A DNA stretch of 38,485 bases from an uncultured Eubacteriales bacterium (GCA_900542005.1 UQLW01000031.1:1-38485); one strand, 5' to 3'; numbered from the stretch's first letter, positions 1 to 8,687 are shown. Made by a program: numbers and translations. Notes: generated by a model not told the origin, from the sequence alone.

Positions 1-100
1 CGATGATTTCGGGGTTGCCGTAGTTCTCCTTCAGCCAGGGGATGATGATGGATGTGTCCAGACCACCGGAATAGGCCAGGACAATTTTCCGTTTTGCCAT
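1..100 (-). CDS. argG: argininosuccinate synthase, N-terminal part (cut by window edge)
   Basis: The enzyme joins citrulline and aspartate, using ATP, to form argininosuccinate in cytoplasmic arginine synthesis. Only the first 33 codons are present; the gene continues past position 1. The minus strand reads MAKRKIVLAYSGGLDTS, which contains the SGGLDTS pyrophosphate-binding (PP-loop) motif typical of ArgG. The start codon is the ATG complementary to 98-100, preceded by a strong AGGAGG site complementary to about 107-112. It is divergent from ruvC, and its promoter region carries an ARG-box-like palindrome, which suggests repression by an ArgR-type regulator. Confidence 0.93.
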   Translation of the reverse strand, partial: MAKRKIVLAYSGGLDTSIIIPWLKENYGNPEII

Positions 101-147
101 GGTAATAACCTCCTATGCAATCGCGCAAAGCGTATTGAACTTTGATA

Positions 148-176
148 ATCATACACCTAAATGCATAAAAATGCAA
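148..176 (-). promoter_or_regulatory. argG promoter
   Basis: On the minus strand TTGCAT (complement of 171-176) lies exactly 17 bp upstream of TATGAT (complement of 148-153). This is a good sigma-A type promoter facing argG, about 50 bp from its start codon. The candidate ARG box at 162-175 overlaps the -35 element and part of the spacer, where a bound repressor would block RNA polymerase. Confidence 0.55.
162..175. promoter_or_regulatory. candidate ARG box (ArgR operator)
   Basis: The sequence TGCATAAAAATGCA has perfect 5-bp arms around an A4 core. This is the layout of the ArgR/AhrC operator half-site pair (TGAATwwwwATTCA), with one changed base per arm. It overlaps the argG -35 region. 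That placement and the target gene support an arginine operator; the assignment is inferred from pattern and context. Confidence 0.45.
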
Positions 177-204
177 TATGCAATTTCTGTTTTTTTCACT
201 TCAA

Positions 205-236
205 TTGACAAAGGTTCCTAGATATTTTACTATAAT
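205..236 (+). promoter_or_regulatory. ruvC operon promoter
   Basis: A consensus TTGACA at 205-210 is followed by TACTATAAT at 228-236. Using TACTAT (228-233) as the -10 gives a 17-bp spacer; using TATAAT (231-236) gives 20 bp. Either way this is the likely start of the ruvCAB-queA transcript, 30-40 bp upstream of the ruvC start codon. Confidence 0.6.
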
Positions 237-264
237 AGCAGCGAAAACTCAAGGAGGCGGCCCT

Positions 265-765
265 TTGATTATTTTAGGGATCGACCCGGGGCTGGCGACG
301 GTGGGCTTTGGAATTCTCAATTCCGACGGACAGCGAATGTCGCCGGTGAACTATGGCATTATTTCCACGCCGGCCGGCGTGCCGCTGCCCCGCCGGCTGA
401 CCATGATTTACGCGGATGTGCAGGAGCTGATCCGCACATACAGGCCCGACGCCATTGCGCTGGAGGAGCTGTTTTTTTATCGCAACGTGACGACGGCCAT
501 CGACGTGGCCCAGGCGCGGGGGGTAGCGCTGATTGCCGCGGCCAACGCGGTCAGCGACAGCCAGATTTTTGAATACACGCCCATGCAGATCAAGCTGGCC
601 GTCTGCGGCTATGGCCATGCCGATAAGGGGCAGGTGCAGCGGATGGTAACCCGGCTGCTGGGGCTGGCCAGCATTCCGCGGCCGGACGACGCGGCCGACG
701 CCTTAGCGGTAGCGCTGTGCCATAGCCAGTCGGCGCGGATGGGGCAGGAATTTATGATCCGGTAG
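265..765 (+). CDS. ruvC: crossover junction endodeoxyribonuclease RuvC
   Basis: RuvC is the dimeric nuclease that cuts Holliday junctions bound by RuvAB during recombinational repair. The 166-residue protein has the usual family length and an RNase H-like fold signature. Acidic residues stand in the expected places: D7 in IDPG, E67 in LEELFF, and D142 and D145 in DDAADALA. The start is taken as TTG at 265 because it follows AAGGAGG (about 251-257) at good spacing and begins right at the conserved first beta-strand. An in-frame ATG at 178 would add 29 non-conserved residues and lies upstream of the promoter. It is the first gene of ruvC-ruvA-ruvB-queA. Confidence 0.95.
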   Translation: MIILGIDPGLATVGFGILNSDGQRMSPVNYGIISTPAGVPLPRRLTMIYADVQELIRTYRPDAIALEELFFYRNVTTAIDVAQARGVALIAAANAVSDSQIFEYTPMQIKLAVCGYGHADKGQVQRMVTRLLGLASIPRPDDAADALAVALCHSQSARMGQEFMIR

Positions 766-793
766 GAAAGACCGGTTCGGTATGGAGGAAGCG

Positions 794-1387
794 ATGATTG
801 CCAGTATACAGGGCGTTTTGTTGGAACAGGGACGGGAGTCCGTCGTGGTGGAGGCCCAGGGCGTGGGCTTTGAGATTCTGGTATCGACCCGCACGCTGGC
901 ACGGCTGCCGGAGACAGGGGCCAAGGTGCGGCTGTTGACCCACCTTGTGGTGCGTGAGGATTCCCTGACCCTTTTCGGCTTTGAAAACGCCGAAGAAAAG
1001 GCCATGTTCCTGAAGCTGATCGCCGTGTCCGGCGTGGGGCCCAAGGTGGCGCTGAACGTGCTTTCCGGTATGTCCACCAGCGAGCTGGCCATTGCGCTTG
1101 TGTCGGAAGACGCGCGGGCCATCGCCCGCATACCGGGCATCGGCAAGAAGACGGCGGAGCGGCTGATCCTGGAGCTGAAGGAGAAGGTGGACAGCCGGGC
1201 CCTGAGCCAGGCCGCGCCGCAGCTGCCGGAGCAGGGCCAGGGCCTGACGCAGGAGGCGGTCCGCGCGCTGATGGCGCTGGGCTATTCCTCGACCGAAGCC
1301 AGCCGGGCCGTAGGCGCGGCCGGAGGGGCTGGCAGCGTGGAAGAGATCATCGTGGCGGCCCTGCGGGGCCTGGATACCGGCCGGTAA
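794..1387 (+). CDS. ruvA: Holliday junction branch migration protein RuvA
   Basis: RuvA binds four-way junctions as a tetramer and loads the RuvB motor. The 197-residue protein starts MIASIQGVL, the N-terminal OB-fold strand. It has the helix-hairpin-helix segments VSGVGPKVALNVLS and IPGIGKKTAERLI near residues 75-120, and a C-terminal three-helix domain that contacts RuvB (from about residue 150). ATG 794 is preferred over the in-frame ATG at 782 because GGAGG at 784-788 lies inside the longer version and is spaced correctly for 794. It is 28 bp from ruvC and 9 bp from ruvB, so the three are co-transcribed. Confidence 0.95.
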   Translation: MIASIQGVLLEQGRESVVVEAQGVGFEILVSTRTLARLPETGAKVRLLTHLVVREDSLTLFGFENAEEKAMFLKLIAVSGVGPKVALNVLSGMSTSELAIALVSEDARAIARIPGIGKKTAERLILELKEKVDSRALSQAAPQLPEQGQGLTQEAVRALMALGYSSTEASRAVGAAGGAGSVEEIIVAALRGLDTGR

Positions 1388-1396
1388 GGAGGCAGT

Positions 1397-2461
1397 ATGA
1401 TCGAAGAGAAATTTGACGGCGCGCCGGACAACCGGCTGGTAACGCCCGAAACGCTGGATATGGAGGACGTGGAGAGCGAATTTTCCCTGCGCCCGACTAC
1501 CATGAACGAATATATCGGCCAGGAAAAGGTAAAAAACCAGCTATCCATCTATATCCAGGCCGCCCGGCAGCGGGAGGAAGCCCTGGACCATGTGCTTTTT
1601 TACGGCCCTCCAGGCCTGGGCAAGACCACGCTGGCCAATATCATCGCCCATGAGATGGGCGTACAGATCCGCACAACCTCGGGCCCTGCCATCGAGCGGA
1701 CCGGCGACCTGGCGGCCATCCTCACCAATATGCAGCCGGGACAGGTGCTGTTCATCGACGAGATCCACCGGCTTAACAACGCCGTGGCGGAGGTCCTTTA
1801 TCCGGCGATGGAGGACTTCAAGCTGGATATCATCATCGGCAAGGGCCCCAGCGCCCGGTCGATCCGGCTGGATCTGCCGCGCTTTACGCTCGTCGGCGCC
1901 ACCACCCGGGCGGGTATGCTGAATTCGCCCCTGCTGGACCGGTTCGGCGTAATCTGCCGGCTGGAACTGTATTCGCCCCAGGAGCTCAGCCAGGTGGTGC
2001 TGCGTTCGGCGGGCATCCTGGGCACGGCTATTGAGCCGGACGGCGCGCTGGAAATTGCCCGGCGCAGCCGGGGTACGCCCCGGATTGCCAACCGGATGCT
2101 GCGGCGGGTGAGGGACTATGCCCAGATCCGGGCGGACGGCGTCATTACCGCCGCGGTGGCCGACGAGGGGCTTAACATGATGGAGGTGGACAAGCTGGGG
2201 CTGGATCTGGTGGACCGGCGGCTGCTGACCACCATGATTGAGCACTACCAGGGCGGCCCGGTGGGCCTTGAAACGCTGGCCGCCGCCACCGACGAGGATG
2301 CCGGGACCATTGAGGATGTATACGAGCCCTACCTGATGCAGCTGGGCTTTATTAACCGCACGCCCCGGGGACGGATTGTGATGCCCAAAGCCTATGCGCA
2401 CCTGGGGTATCCGCCGCCGGAGGGCGCGGCGGGGCAGAGCGTCCAGACCAAGCTTTTTTAG
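1397..2461 (+). CDS. ruvB: Holliday junction branch migration ATPase RuvB
   Basis: RuvB is the AAA+ hexameric motor that drives branch migration on RuvA-bound junctions. The 354-residue product carries the Walker A stretch YGPPGLGKTTLA near residue 70, Walker B FIDEIHRL, sensor 1 ATTRAG, the arginine finger region LLDRFG and the C-terminal winged helix with GFINRTPRGR. Length and motifs are normal. AGGAGG lies just upstream of the ATG. The next gene, queA, begins 17 bp after the stop, as in many Bacillota. Confidence 0.96.
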   Translation: MIEEKFDGAPDNRLVTPETLDMEDVESEFSLRPTTMNEYIGQEKVKNQLSIYIQAARQREEALDHVLFYGPPGLGKTTLANIIAHEMGVQIRTTSGPAIERTGDLAAILTNMQPGQVLFIDEIHRLNNAVAEVLYPAMEDFKLDIIIGKGPSARSIRLDLPRFTLVGATTRAGMLNSPLLDRFGVICRLELYSPQELSQVVLRSAGILGTAIEPDGALEIARRSRGTPRIANRMLRRVRDYAQIRADGVITAAVADEGLNMMEVDKLGLDLVDRRLLTTMIEHYQGGPVGLETLAAATDEDAGTIEDVYEPYLMQLGFINRTPRGRIVMPKAYAHLGYPPPEGAAGQSVQTKLF

Positions 2462-2478
2462 AAAGATGAGGCATTGCT

Positions 2479-3504
2479 TTGAAGACCAGTGATTTCGACT
2501 ATAGGCTTCCGGAGGAGCTGATTGCGCAGACGCCCCTGGAAAAACGCGATGAATCCCGGCTGATGGTGCTGCATCGCTGCGACGGCAGCCGGGAGCACCG
2601 CAGCTTTAAGGACGTGACCGGCTACCTTAACCCGGAGGATACGCTGGTGGTGAACGATACGCGGGTGCTGCCGGCACGGCTGATCGGCAAAAAGGCCGGC
2701 AGCGGCGGCCGGATCGAGTTCCTGCTGCTCAAGCGTCTGGCTGGCGATACCTGGGAGGTGATGGTAAAGCCTGGCCGCAAGGCGCTGGAGGGCGTGGAGG
2801 TGGTCTTTGGCGAGGGCCGGATCCGGGCGCGCATCCTGAAGCATCTGGACGAGGGCGTAAGGCATGTGGCGTTTTCCTATGAGGGCGTCTTTGAGGAGGC
2901 GCTGGACGAGGTGGGCGTCATGCCGCTGCCGCCCTACATCCACGCCAGCCTCCAGGACAGGGAACGCTATCAGACGGTATACGCCCGGCAGGCGGGCTCT
3001 GCCGCCGCGCCTACCGCAGGGCTGCATTTTACCCCCCAGCTGCTCGCGGCCATCCGCGCCAAGGGCGTAGCCATCGTGCCGGTGCTGCTGCATGTGGGCC
3101 TGGGCACCTTCCGCCCGGTCAAGGTGGAGGATGTGGCAAGCCATGTGATGCACTCCGAATACTATGAGGTAAGCCCTGAGGCGGCCCGGACCCTCAATGA
3201 ACGCCGGCTGGCCGGCGGCCGGATCGTATGCGTGGGCACTACCTCAGCCCGCACCCTGGAGACCGTCACCACCGCCAGCGGCGTTGTGATGCCCGGCAGC
3301 GGACAGACCAGCATCTTCATTTACCCCGGCTACCGGTTCAAGGCCGTCGATGCGCTCATTACCAATTTCCACCTGCCGCAGTCGACGCTGCTGATGATGA
3401 TCTCCGCCCTGGCTGGCCGCGACCGGGTGCTGGCGGCCTACCGCGAAGCCGTGGAGGAGCGCTATCGCTTCTTTAGCTTTGGTGACGCTATGCTGATTGA
3501 GTAG
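2479..3504 (+). CDS. queA: tRNA preQ1(34) S-adenosylmethionine ribosyltransferase-isomerase
   Basis: QueA transfers and isomerises the ribosyl part of SAM onto preQ1 at the wobble base of tRNA, giving epoxyqueuosine. The 341-residue protein begins KTSDFDYRLPEELIAQ and contains the family blocks VVNDTRVLPARL, AAPTAGLHFT and HVGLGTFRPV, and ends with the FxFGDAMLI motif. The start is a TTG (2479) behind a GATGAGG site. No tgt or yajC follows, although they often do; the type III restriction-modification genes take that place. Confidence 0.94.
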   Translation: MKTSDFDYRLPEELIAQTPLEKRDESRLMVLHRCDGSREHRSFKDVTGYLNPEDTLVVNDTRVLPARLIGKKAGSGGRIEFLLLKRLAGDTWEVMVKPGRKALEGVEVVFGEGRIRARILKHLDEGVRHVAFSYEGVFEEALDEVGVMPLPPYIHASLQDRERYQTVYARQAGSAAAPTAGLHFTPQLLAAIRAKGVAIVPVLLHVGLGTFRPVKVEDVASHVMHSEYYEVSPEAARTLNERRLAGGRIVCVGTTSARTLETVTTASGVVMPGSGQTSIFIYPGYRFKAVDALITNFHLPQSTLLMMISALAGRDRVLAAYREAVEERYRFFSFGDAMLIE

Positions 3505-3563
3505 CGCAAGCTGGCCGCAGGAAAGAAACCTGCTGGAAAGGACAATGGAAGGAAGGCTGGACA

Positions 3564-5249
3564 ATGGCCAATAAACTGGAACTGACCTGGTACGGAAAGG
3601 ACGAGCCAATCCGCGTGGAGCCTCGCCTGCTGATTGAGCATACCGCCCTTTCCAACACGGCCGCTGACCCGGACACCGAAAATATGCTGATTCACGGCGA
3701 TAACCTGTTGGCGCTGAAAGCGCTGGAGAAGAAGTATGCCGGGAAGGTGAAGTGCATCTATATCGATCCGCCATTTAATACCGGACAGGCTTTTGAAAAT
3801 TACGACGATAATCTTGAAATGTCAATATGGCTTGATTTGATGAGAAGCCGCTTACAGATTTTGCACACTCTTTTGAAAGATGATGGCACATTATTCGTTC
3901 ACATAGACGATCAAAACCTTCCATATATTACAATCCTGCTTGATGAGATATTTGGAAAGCAGAATCGTCTGTATTTGATTACTTTCAAGCAGGGTGCCGC
4001 CACTGGTCACAAAGCAATCAACCCTGGATGTGTTACTACGACCAATTTTATATTAATATATTCCAAGAAAAAGGCATCGTGGAATCCGCATCGTGTTTAT
4101 ACCAAGCGTGGTCGAGATGATAGATATACAAAATTTATCACCAATATCAGTGATAATTACCGCAGTTGGAATATCGTTACATTGATTGAGGCTTTTGCAC
4201 AAGCGAATGAGATTGATGTTCCCACGGCTCGCAAGCGTGTAAAGGATAATCCTATTTTGTTGGAACAGTTTGTTATCAACAATGCTATTTCTGTAATTCG
4301 TACTGCTCGACCTGATATGAAGAGTGTTGGTAAGGAAATACAAGAAATGGTGCTGGCATCCAAAGATAGGCCCTCTGAAATACTGCACTTACACCGTGAA
4401 GGTAACCCCGATATGTATTTTATCAACGGGGAACGGATTTTGTTCTACAAAGACAAGCTCAAAAATATTGACGGAGAATTGGTGTCTGCAGAACCTCTCA
4501 CCACATTGTGGGATGATATTCTTTCTAATAATCTTCATAAGGAAGGCAATGTCTCCTTCCCAAAAGGAAAAAAGCCGGAATATTTGATTAAGCGTGTTCT
4601 GGAAATTGCAACAGATGAAGGAGACCTTGTAATGGACTCTTTCTTGGGATCTGGTACTACTATTGCAGTTGCTCATAAAATGAAACGCCGATGGGTAGGT
4701 ATAGAAATGGGAGAGCAGGCATACACCCATTGCAAACCTCGTCTTGATGCTGCTATTGAGGACAATGACAAATCTGGTATCACGAAAGCAGTTGATTGGC
4801 AGGGCGGCGGCGGATACCGCTTCTATGAGGTCGCGCCGACGCTTATCAACAAAGACCCCTTCGATGAGTACGTCATCAATGAAGCCTATGACGCGGATAT
4901 GCTGGCGGCCGCCGTCGCACTGCACGAGGGTTTCCGCTATCAGCCGGACGGCAGCCTGTTCTGGAAGCAGTCCGTGGGCAATGAGAACAGCTATCTTTTT
5001 GTAACCACACGGCATCTTACAAGCGCGTACTTGGATTCCATCAAGGGTACGATGGAAGACGGCGAATATCTTATCATCGCCTGCCGTTCCTTTGATAGCG
5101 GTCTGGAAAAGGCATATCCCAACATTACCATTAAGAAAATCCCGCAGATGCTTCTTAGCCGCTGTGAATTCGGTAAGACCGATTACAACCTGAATATTGT
5201 GCATCCACCGGCCTATGACGACGAGTGGGAGGAGGATTGCGATGAATGA
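3564..5249 (+). CDS. mod: type III restriction-modification system, DNA methyltransferase subunit Mod
   Basis: This is a site-specific adenine-N6 methyltransferase of the beta class, which both modifies the recognition site and gives the Res complex its specificity. The 561-residue protein has catalytic motif IV DPPFNTG at about residues 68-74, a long central target-recognition region, and SAM-binding motif I DSFLGSGTT at about 357-365. Motif IV preceding motif I is the beta arrangement. The gene is intact and overlaps res by 8 bp. Base composition changes sharply inside it: hand counts of 60-base rows give 55% GC at 3661, 38% at 4141 and 58% at 4861. The middle, from about 3785 to 4795, looks like a swapped-in segment covering the recognition domain and motif I. 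The ribosome site (GGAAGG) is weaker than in neighbouring genes. Confidence 0.9.
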   Translation: MANKLELTWYGKDEPIRVEPRLLIEHTALSNTAADPDTENMLIHGDNLLALKALEKKYAGKVKCIYIDPPFNTGQAFENYDDNLEMSIWLDLMRSRLQILHTLLKDDGTLFVHIDDQNLPYITILLDEIFGKQNRLYLITFKQGAATGHKAINPGCVTTTNFILIYSKKKASWNPHRVYTKRGRDDRYTKFITNISDNYRSWNIVTLIEAFAQANEIDVPTARKRVKDNPILLEQFVINNAISVIRTARPDMKSVGKEIQEMVLASKDRPSEILHLHREGNPDMYFINGERILFYKDKLKNIDGELVSAEPLTTLWDDILSNNLHKEGNVSFPKGKKPEYLIKRVLEIATDEGDLVMDSFLGSGTTIAVAHKMKRRWVGIEMGEQAYTHCKPRLDAAIEDNDKSGITKAVDWQGGGGYRFYEVAPTLINKDPFDEYVINEAYDADMLAAAVALHEGFRYQPDGSLFWKQSVGNENSYLFVTTRHLTSAYLDSIKGTMEDGEYLIIACRSFDSGLEKAYPNITIKKIPQMLLSRCEFGKTDYNLNIVHPPAYDDEWEEDCDE

Positions 5250-7890
5250 TAATTATCCTCAATATACCACAGACTATATTAGCGGCGTCATGTCCCTTCG
5301 CAAACCGCAGACGCAATCGCTGAAAATCCTGGAGGAGATCACAAATGCCGTGCAGCTCCGCAAGGACATGAATTTGAAAGCGGCCCTCGGCGCTGTTCAC
5401 GCCATGTACCCGATTTGTTCTGATTTTGAGCGGGATTTCATGTCGCTGACCTTCGCCCTTGCCACCGGTGTTGGCAAGACGAGGCTGATGGGCGCGTTTA
5501 TCGCCTATCTGTACACCCAGCACGGTGTAAAGAACTTTTTTGTCGTTGCGCCCAATACCACCATCTATGATAAGCTGAAAAGGGACTTGAGCGACTATAG
5601 CGGCGCCAAATATGTGTTCAAGGGCCTCGGCTGCTTCAGCGCGCCTCCGCAAATCATCACCGACGACGATTACCGGAACAAGACGATTTCCATGTTTGAA
5701 TCCGATATTCGCATTTTTGTATACAATATCGACAAATTCAACAAAGAAGGCGCGAATATGAAAAAGGTGAACGAGATCATCGGCGACTCGTTCTATCAGT
5801 ACCTTTCCAACCTGCCGGATCTGGTGCTTATTATGGATGAATCGCACCACTATCGTGCAGAGAAAGGCGCACAGGCGCTGAATGAACTGAATCCATTGCT
5901 CGGCTTGGAACTGACCGCCACGCCCCTTGTGACCAAGGGCGCCAAGCAGGTGCCCTTCAAGAATGTGGTATTTGAATATCCGCTGTCCAAGGCTATCGAA
6001 GACGGCTATACCCGTACCCCCTTCGCGGTTACCCGATCCGATATTGATTTCTATAATTTCGGAGACGAGCAGCTTGATAAAATGATGCTGCTGGATGGCA
6101 TTGCTTGCCACGAAAGCGCCAAGCGCAAGCTGGAGGTTTATGCCGCCAATCATGGCAGGCCTGCCGTAAAGCCCTTTATGCTTGTTGTATGTAAGGATAC
6201 CGGCCACGCAGCCTGGGTGGAAAGCTTCATAAAATCCGATAAATTCCGCGACGGTGCCTACCGCAATAAGACCATTACCGTCCACTCCAAGCAAAAAGGC
6301 GCCGAGACCGAAGCGAATACCCGGCTGCTCCTTAACGTAGAAAAGCCGGATAACCCGGTGGAAATCGTCATCCATGTCAATATGCTGAAAGAGGGATGGG
6401 ATGTCAATAACCTCTATACCATCGTGCCGCTGCGCACTGCCGCGTCCAAAATTCTGCGCGAGCAGATGATCGGCAGAGGTCTGCGCTTGCCATATGGCGA
6501 GCGTACCGGGGATCGGGACGTGGATGCGGTCATGCTGACTGCTCACGATAAATTTCATGATATTCTGGAAGAAGCGCAGAAGGGCGATTCGATCTTCAAG
6601 GCTGGCAATGTAATCAAGGTTGAGGAAATTGTGCCGGAGGAAACCACCTATACGCAGCTGGCTATGGAGCCCGTCGTGGATACCGCCCTTGACAAAGCTT
6701 ATGATCATATGCAGCTACCGAGAACCGACGCTACGGACGCTCTGCTGAAAAAGGCGGTGGAAATGATCCGCACGGAGGTTTCACAGCACATTCAGCACAG
6801 ACCAGGCCACACCGTTACCTCGGTACAGGCGCAGCAGATCGTGGAGACGGTCAAGAAAAGGGTTTCCGAAGATAGGGATTTGGGCGAGGTGTTCAAGGAG
6901 AATGAAATGCCTTTGGCTGCGTGGCTGCTGCACCAGACAGAAGAAACCCACCGCGCCGCCGTCAGCAAGTTTATCCCGATCCCCCGTATCAAGGTTACCG
7001 ATGCCGGCGTTGAAGAGTATGTGTTCTTGGACTTTGACCTTGATATGGCCGAATTTACCCATGCGCCGATCAAGAACGAACTGCTTGTGCAGAACCTGGA
7101 GGATATGCAGGACAGGCAGCGTATCAAGGGCGGGGCTATCGATTTTGAAGGCTATCACCCGAAGAAGGTCATTTTGGAGCAGCTTCGCAAAAAGCCGGAA
7201 ATTGATTACGAGAAATGCTCCAAGCTACTGTTTAAGCTGATTACACAGGTCTGCGACCATTATACAGACCGCTATGGCGTCAATGGTATGCAGAATATCA
7301 TGATGATGTACAAGCGCGATATCAGCGACAAAATCTACAAGCAGATGCTTCAACATTTCTACTGCGAGAATGGATTCCTGCGGGAAGAAGTGATTGACGC
7401 TAGAAGCTACAATTTGGAACAGCACTATAACTATGTGGAGCGTGTCGGCCTTTTTTCCGCCTATAAGGAAAATATTCAGTCTGTCCTCTTTGATGGCATT
7501 AAAAAGGGCGTATTTGACAAAGCGAAGTTTGATAGCCACCCGGAGCTGCTCCTCGCACGGGTATTGGAAACGGATCCTGATGTATTGAATTGGCTTCGTC
7601 CGGCACCGCAGGAATTCAATATTACTTATAACCATGGGCATAACTATGAGCCCGATTTCGTTGTGGAAACCGAAAGCGTTATCTATCTCGTTGAAGTAAA
7701 AGGCGAAGATAAACTCAGCGAACCGGATGTCATAGCCAAGAAAAAGCGTGGTATCCAGTATTGCGAGGTTGCGACCCGTTGGGGGGAGGCAAACGGCTAT
7801 AAAGCGTGGCGGTATCTTTTCATTCCGTCCAAGCAGGTCATGCCGAACTCCTCCTTTATGCGGCTGGCGCAGAGGTTTGAGGAATTCTGA
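5242..7890 (+). CDS. res: type III restriction-modification system, helicase/endonuclease subunit Res
   Basis: Res is the ATP-dependent translocase and nuclease that cleaves DNA carrying unmodified sites, acting in complex with Mod. The 882-residue protein has superfamily 2 helicase motifs: ATGVGKTRLMG near residue 75, MDESHHYRA near 199, LTATP shortly after, and QMIGRGLRLPYG near 407. Near the C-terminus (about 800-820) YEPDFVVE followed by LVEVKGEDK forms a PD-(D/E)xK nuclease centre. All key motifs are present, so the enzyme appears functional. ATG 5242 follows GGAGGAGG and overlaps the end of mod by 8 bp, implying translational coupling. An in-frame start at 5197 lies deep inside mod and is less likely. 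Confidence 0.9.
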   Translation: MNDNYPQYTTDYISGVMSLRKPQTQSLKILEEITNAVQLRKDMNLKAALGAVHAMYPICSDFERDFMSLTFALATGVGKTRLMGAFIAYLYTQHGVKNFFVVAPNTTIYDKLKRDLSDYSGAKYVFKGLGCFSAPPQIITDDDYRNKTISMFESDIRIFVYNIDKFNKEGANMKKVNEIIGDSFYQYLSNLPDLVLIMDESHHYRAEKGAQALNELNPLLGLELTATPLVTKGAKQVPFKNVVFEYPLSKAIEDGYTRTPFAVTRSDIDFYNFGDEQLDKMMLLDGIACHESAKRKLEVYAANHGRPAVKPFMLVVCKDTGHAAWVESFIKSDKFRDGAYRNKTITVHSKQKGAETEANTRLLLNVEKPDNPVEIVIHVNMLKEGWDVNNLYTIVPLRTAASKILREQMIGRGLRLPYGERTGDRDVDAVMLTAHDKFHDILEEAQKGDSIFKAGNVIKVEEIVPEETTYTQLAMEPVVDTALDKAYDHMQLPRTDATDALLKKAVEMIRTEVSQHIQHRPGHTVTSVQAQQIVETVKKRVSEDRDLGEVFKENEMPLAAWLLHQTEETHRAAVSKFIPIPRIKVTDAGVEEYVFLDFDLDMAEFTHAPIKNELLVQNLEDMQDRQRIKGGAIDFEGYHPKKVILEQLRKKPEIDYEKCSKLLFKLITQVCDHYTDRYGVNGMQNIMMMYKRDISDKIYKQMLQHFYCENGFLREEVIDARSYNLEQHYNYVERVGLFSAYKENIQSVLFDGIKKGVFDKAKFDSHPELLLARVLETDPDVLNWLRPAPQEFNITYNHGHNYEPDFVVETESVIYLVEVKGEDKLSEPDVIAKKKRGIQYCEVATRWGEANGYKAWRYLFIPSKQVMPNSSFMRLAQRFEEF

Positions 7891-7948
7891 TTTACCCTAT
7901 TTGGACAAAATCGCGGTATGCTAGAGAAAAACCAAGGAGGAAACGGAT

Positions 7949-8515
7949 ATGCCAGAGGGAATCACCCGGGAGGCGGCTTGGGCGCTGCTGACGGAATATA
8001 ACCAGGAGCCCTTCCATCTTACCCATGCCAGGACGGTGGAGGGCGTGATGCGCTACTTTGCCAACGCGCTGGGCTATAGCGAGGAAGCGGATTTCTGGGC
8101 TATTGTGGGCCTGCTGCACGATTTGGACTTTGAACGCTTTCCCCAGGAGCACTGTGTGAAAAGCCAGGAGATCATGGCGGAGCGGGGGCTTGACCCGCGG
8201 CTGATCCGGGCGACGGCCAGCCACGGATGGGGGCTGACCGTGGATATCCGGCCGGAGCACACCATGGAGAAGGTGCTGTATGCGGTGGACGAGCTGACCG
8301 GGCTGATCGGAGCGGTGGCGCTGATGCGTCCGTCCAAATCGGTCATGGATCTGGAGCTGAAATCCGTTAAAAAGAAATTCAAGCAGCCCAGCTTTGCCGC
8401 CGGCTGCTCCCGCGAGGTGATCCAGCAGGGCGCAGCGCTGCTGGGCTGGGACCTGGATCAGCTGATCAGCGAAACCATCCTGGCTATGCGGACGGTGGAG
8501 GCACAGCAGCAGTAA
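7949..8515 (+). CDS. HD-domain (HDIG) phosphohydrolase family protein
   Basis: This 188-residue cytoplasmic protein has a compact HD domain. The metal-binding pattern is H in HLTHART (about residue 25), HDLDFE (about 58-62), a further H in KSQEIMAE surroundings and SHGWG (about 91), and a D in VDELTGL. Such proteins hydrolyse phosphate esters or nucleotides; the substrate of this subfamily is not evident. It has its own AAGGAGG site and a TATGCT -10-like element at 7917-7922, and a strong terminator follows, so it is probably a single-gene unit. It lies downstream of res by position only; nothing suggests a defence role. Confidence 0.75.
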   Translation: MPEGITREAAWALLTEYNQEPFHLTHARTVEGVMRYFANALGYSEEADFWAIVGLLHDLDFERFPQEHCVKSQEIMAERGLDPRLIRATASHGWGLTVDIRPEHTMEKVLYAVDELTGLIGAVALMRPSKSVMDLELKSVKKKFKQPSFAAGCSREVIQQGAALLGWDLDQLISETILAMRTVEAQQQ

Positions 8516-8532
8516 AAGTATGAGGGGATACA

Positions 8533-8564
8533 GGATACGGCGCTTTGAAGCCGTATCCTTTTTT
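8533..8564 (+). terminator. Rho-independent terminator after the HD-domain gene
   Basis: A perfect 9-bp stem GGATACGGC/GCCGTATCC with an 8-base loop is followed directly by six T residues (8559-8564). This is a textbook intrinsic terminator 17 bp past the stop codon. Confidence 0.9.
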
Positions 8565-8681
8565 ATGGCATATCTGTAAAATGTGAGGCCTGTATGCGTT
8601 TTATATGGTAAGCCGTGGCGAGACGGAAGGAAAGCCGGAGGTTCTTATGCAAGGGCGGTGCTGAAAGGCCCGATTCCCGGA

Positions 8682-8687
8682 TATAAT
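8682..8687 (+). promoter_or_regulatory. -10 element of the flippase-yabN operon
   Basis: A consensus TATAAT lies about 30 bp upstream of the ATG at 8716 and after the terminator at 8564. No good -35 is visible at 16-18 bp (TGCTGA at 8659-8664), so the promoter assignment rests on the -10 and the position. Confidence 0.4.

Noticed and set aside
101..264. LexA (SOS) box in front of ruvC
   Set aside because: No GAACN4GTTC-like site was found between argG and ruvC.
3517..3533. hairpin GCAGG/CCTGC after queA as a terminator
   Set aside because: Only 5 bp of stem and no T-run; it does not convincingly end the ruv-queA transcript.
5155..6708. 517-codon open frame on the minus strand opposite res
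   Set aside because: Antisense shadow of the Res helicase domain, with no motif and no start signal.
7949..8515. HD-domain protein as a third component of the restriction system
   Set aside because: It has its own ribosome site, promoter-like element and terminator, and its composition matches the housekeeping genes. There is no evidence beyond adjacency.
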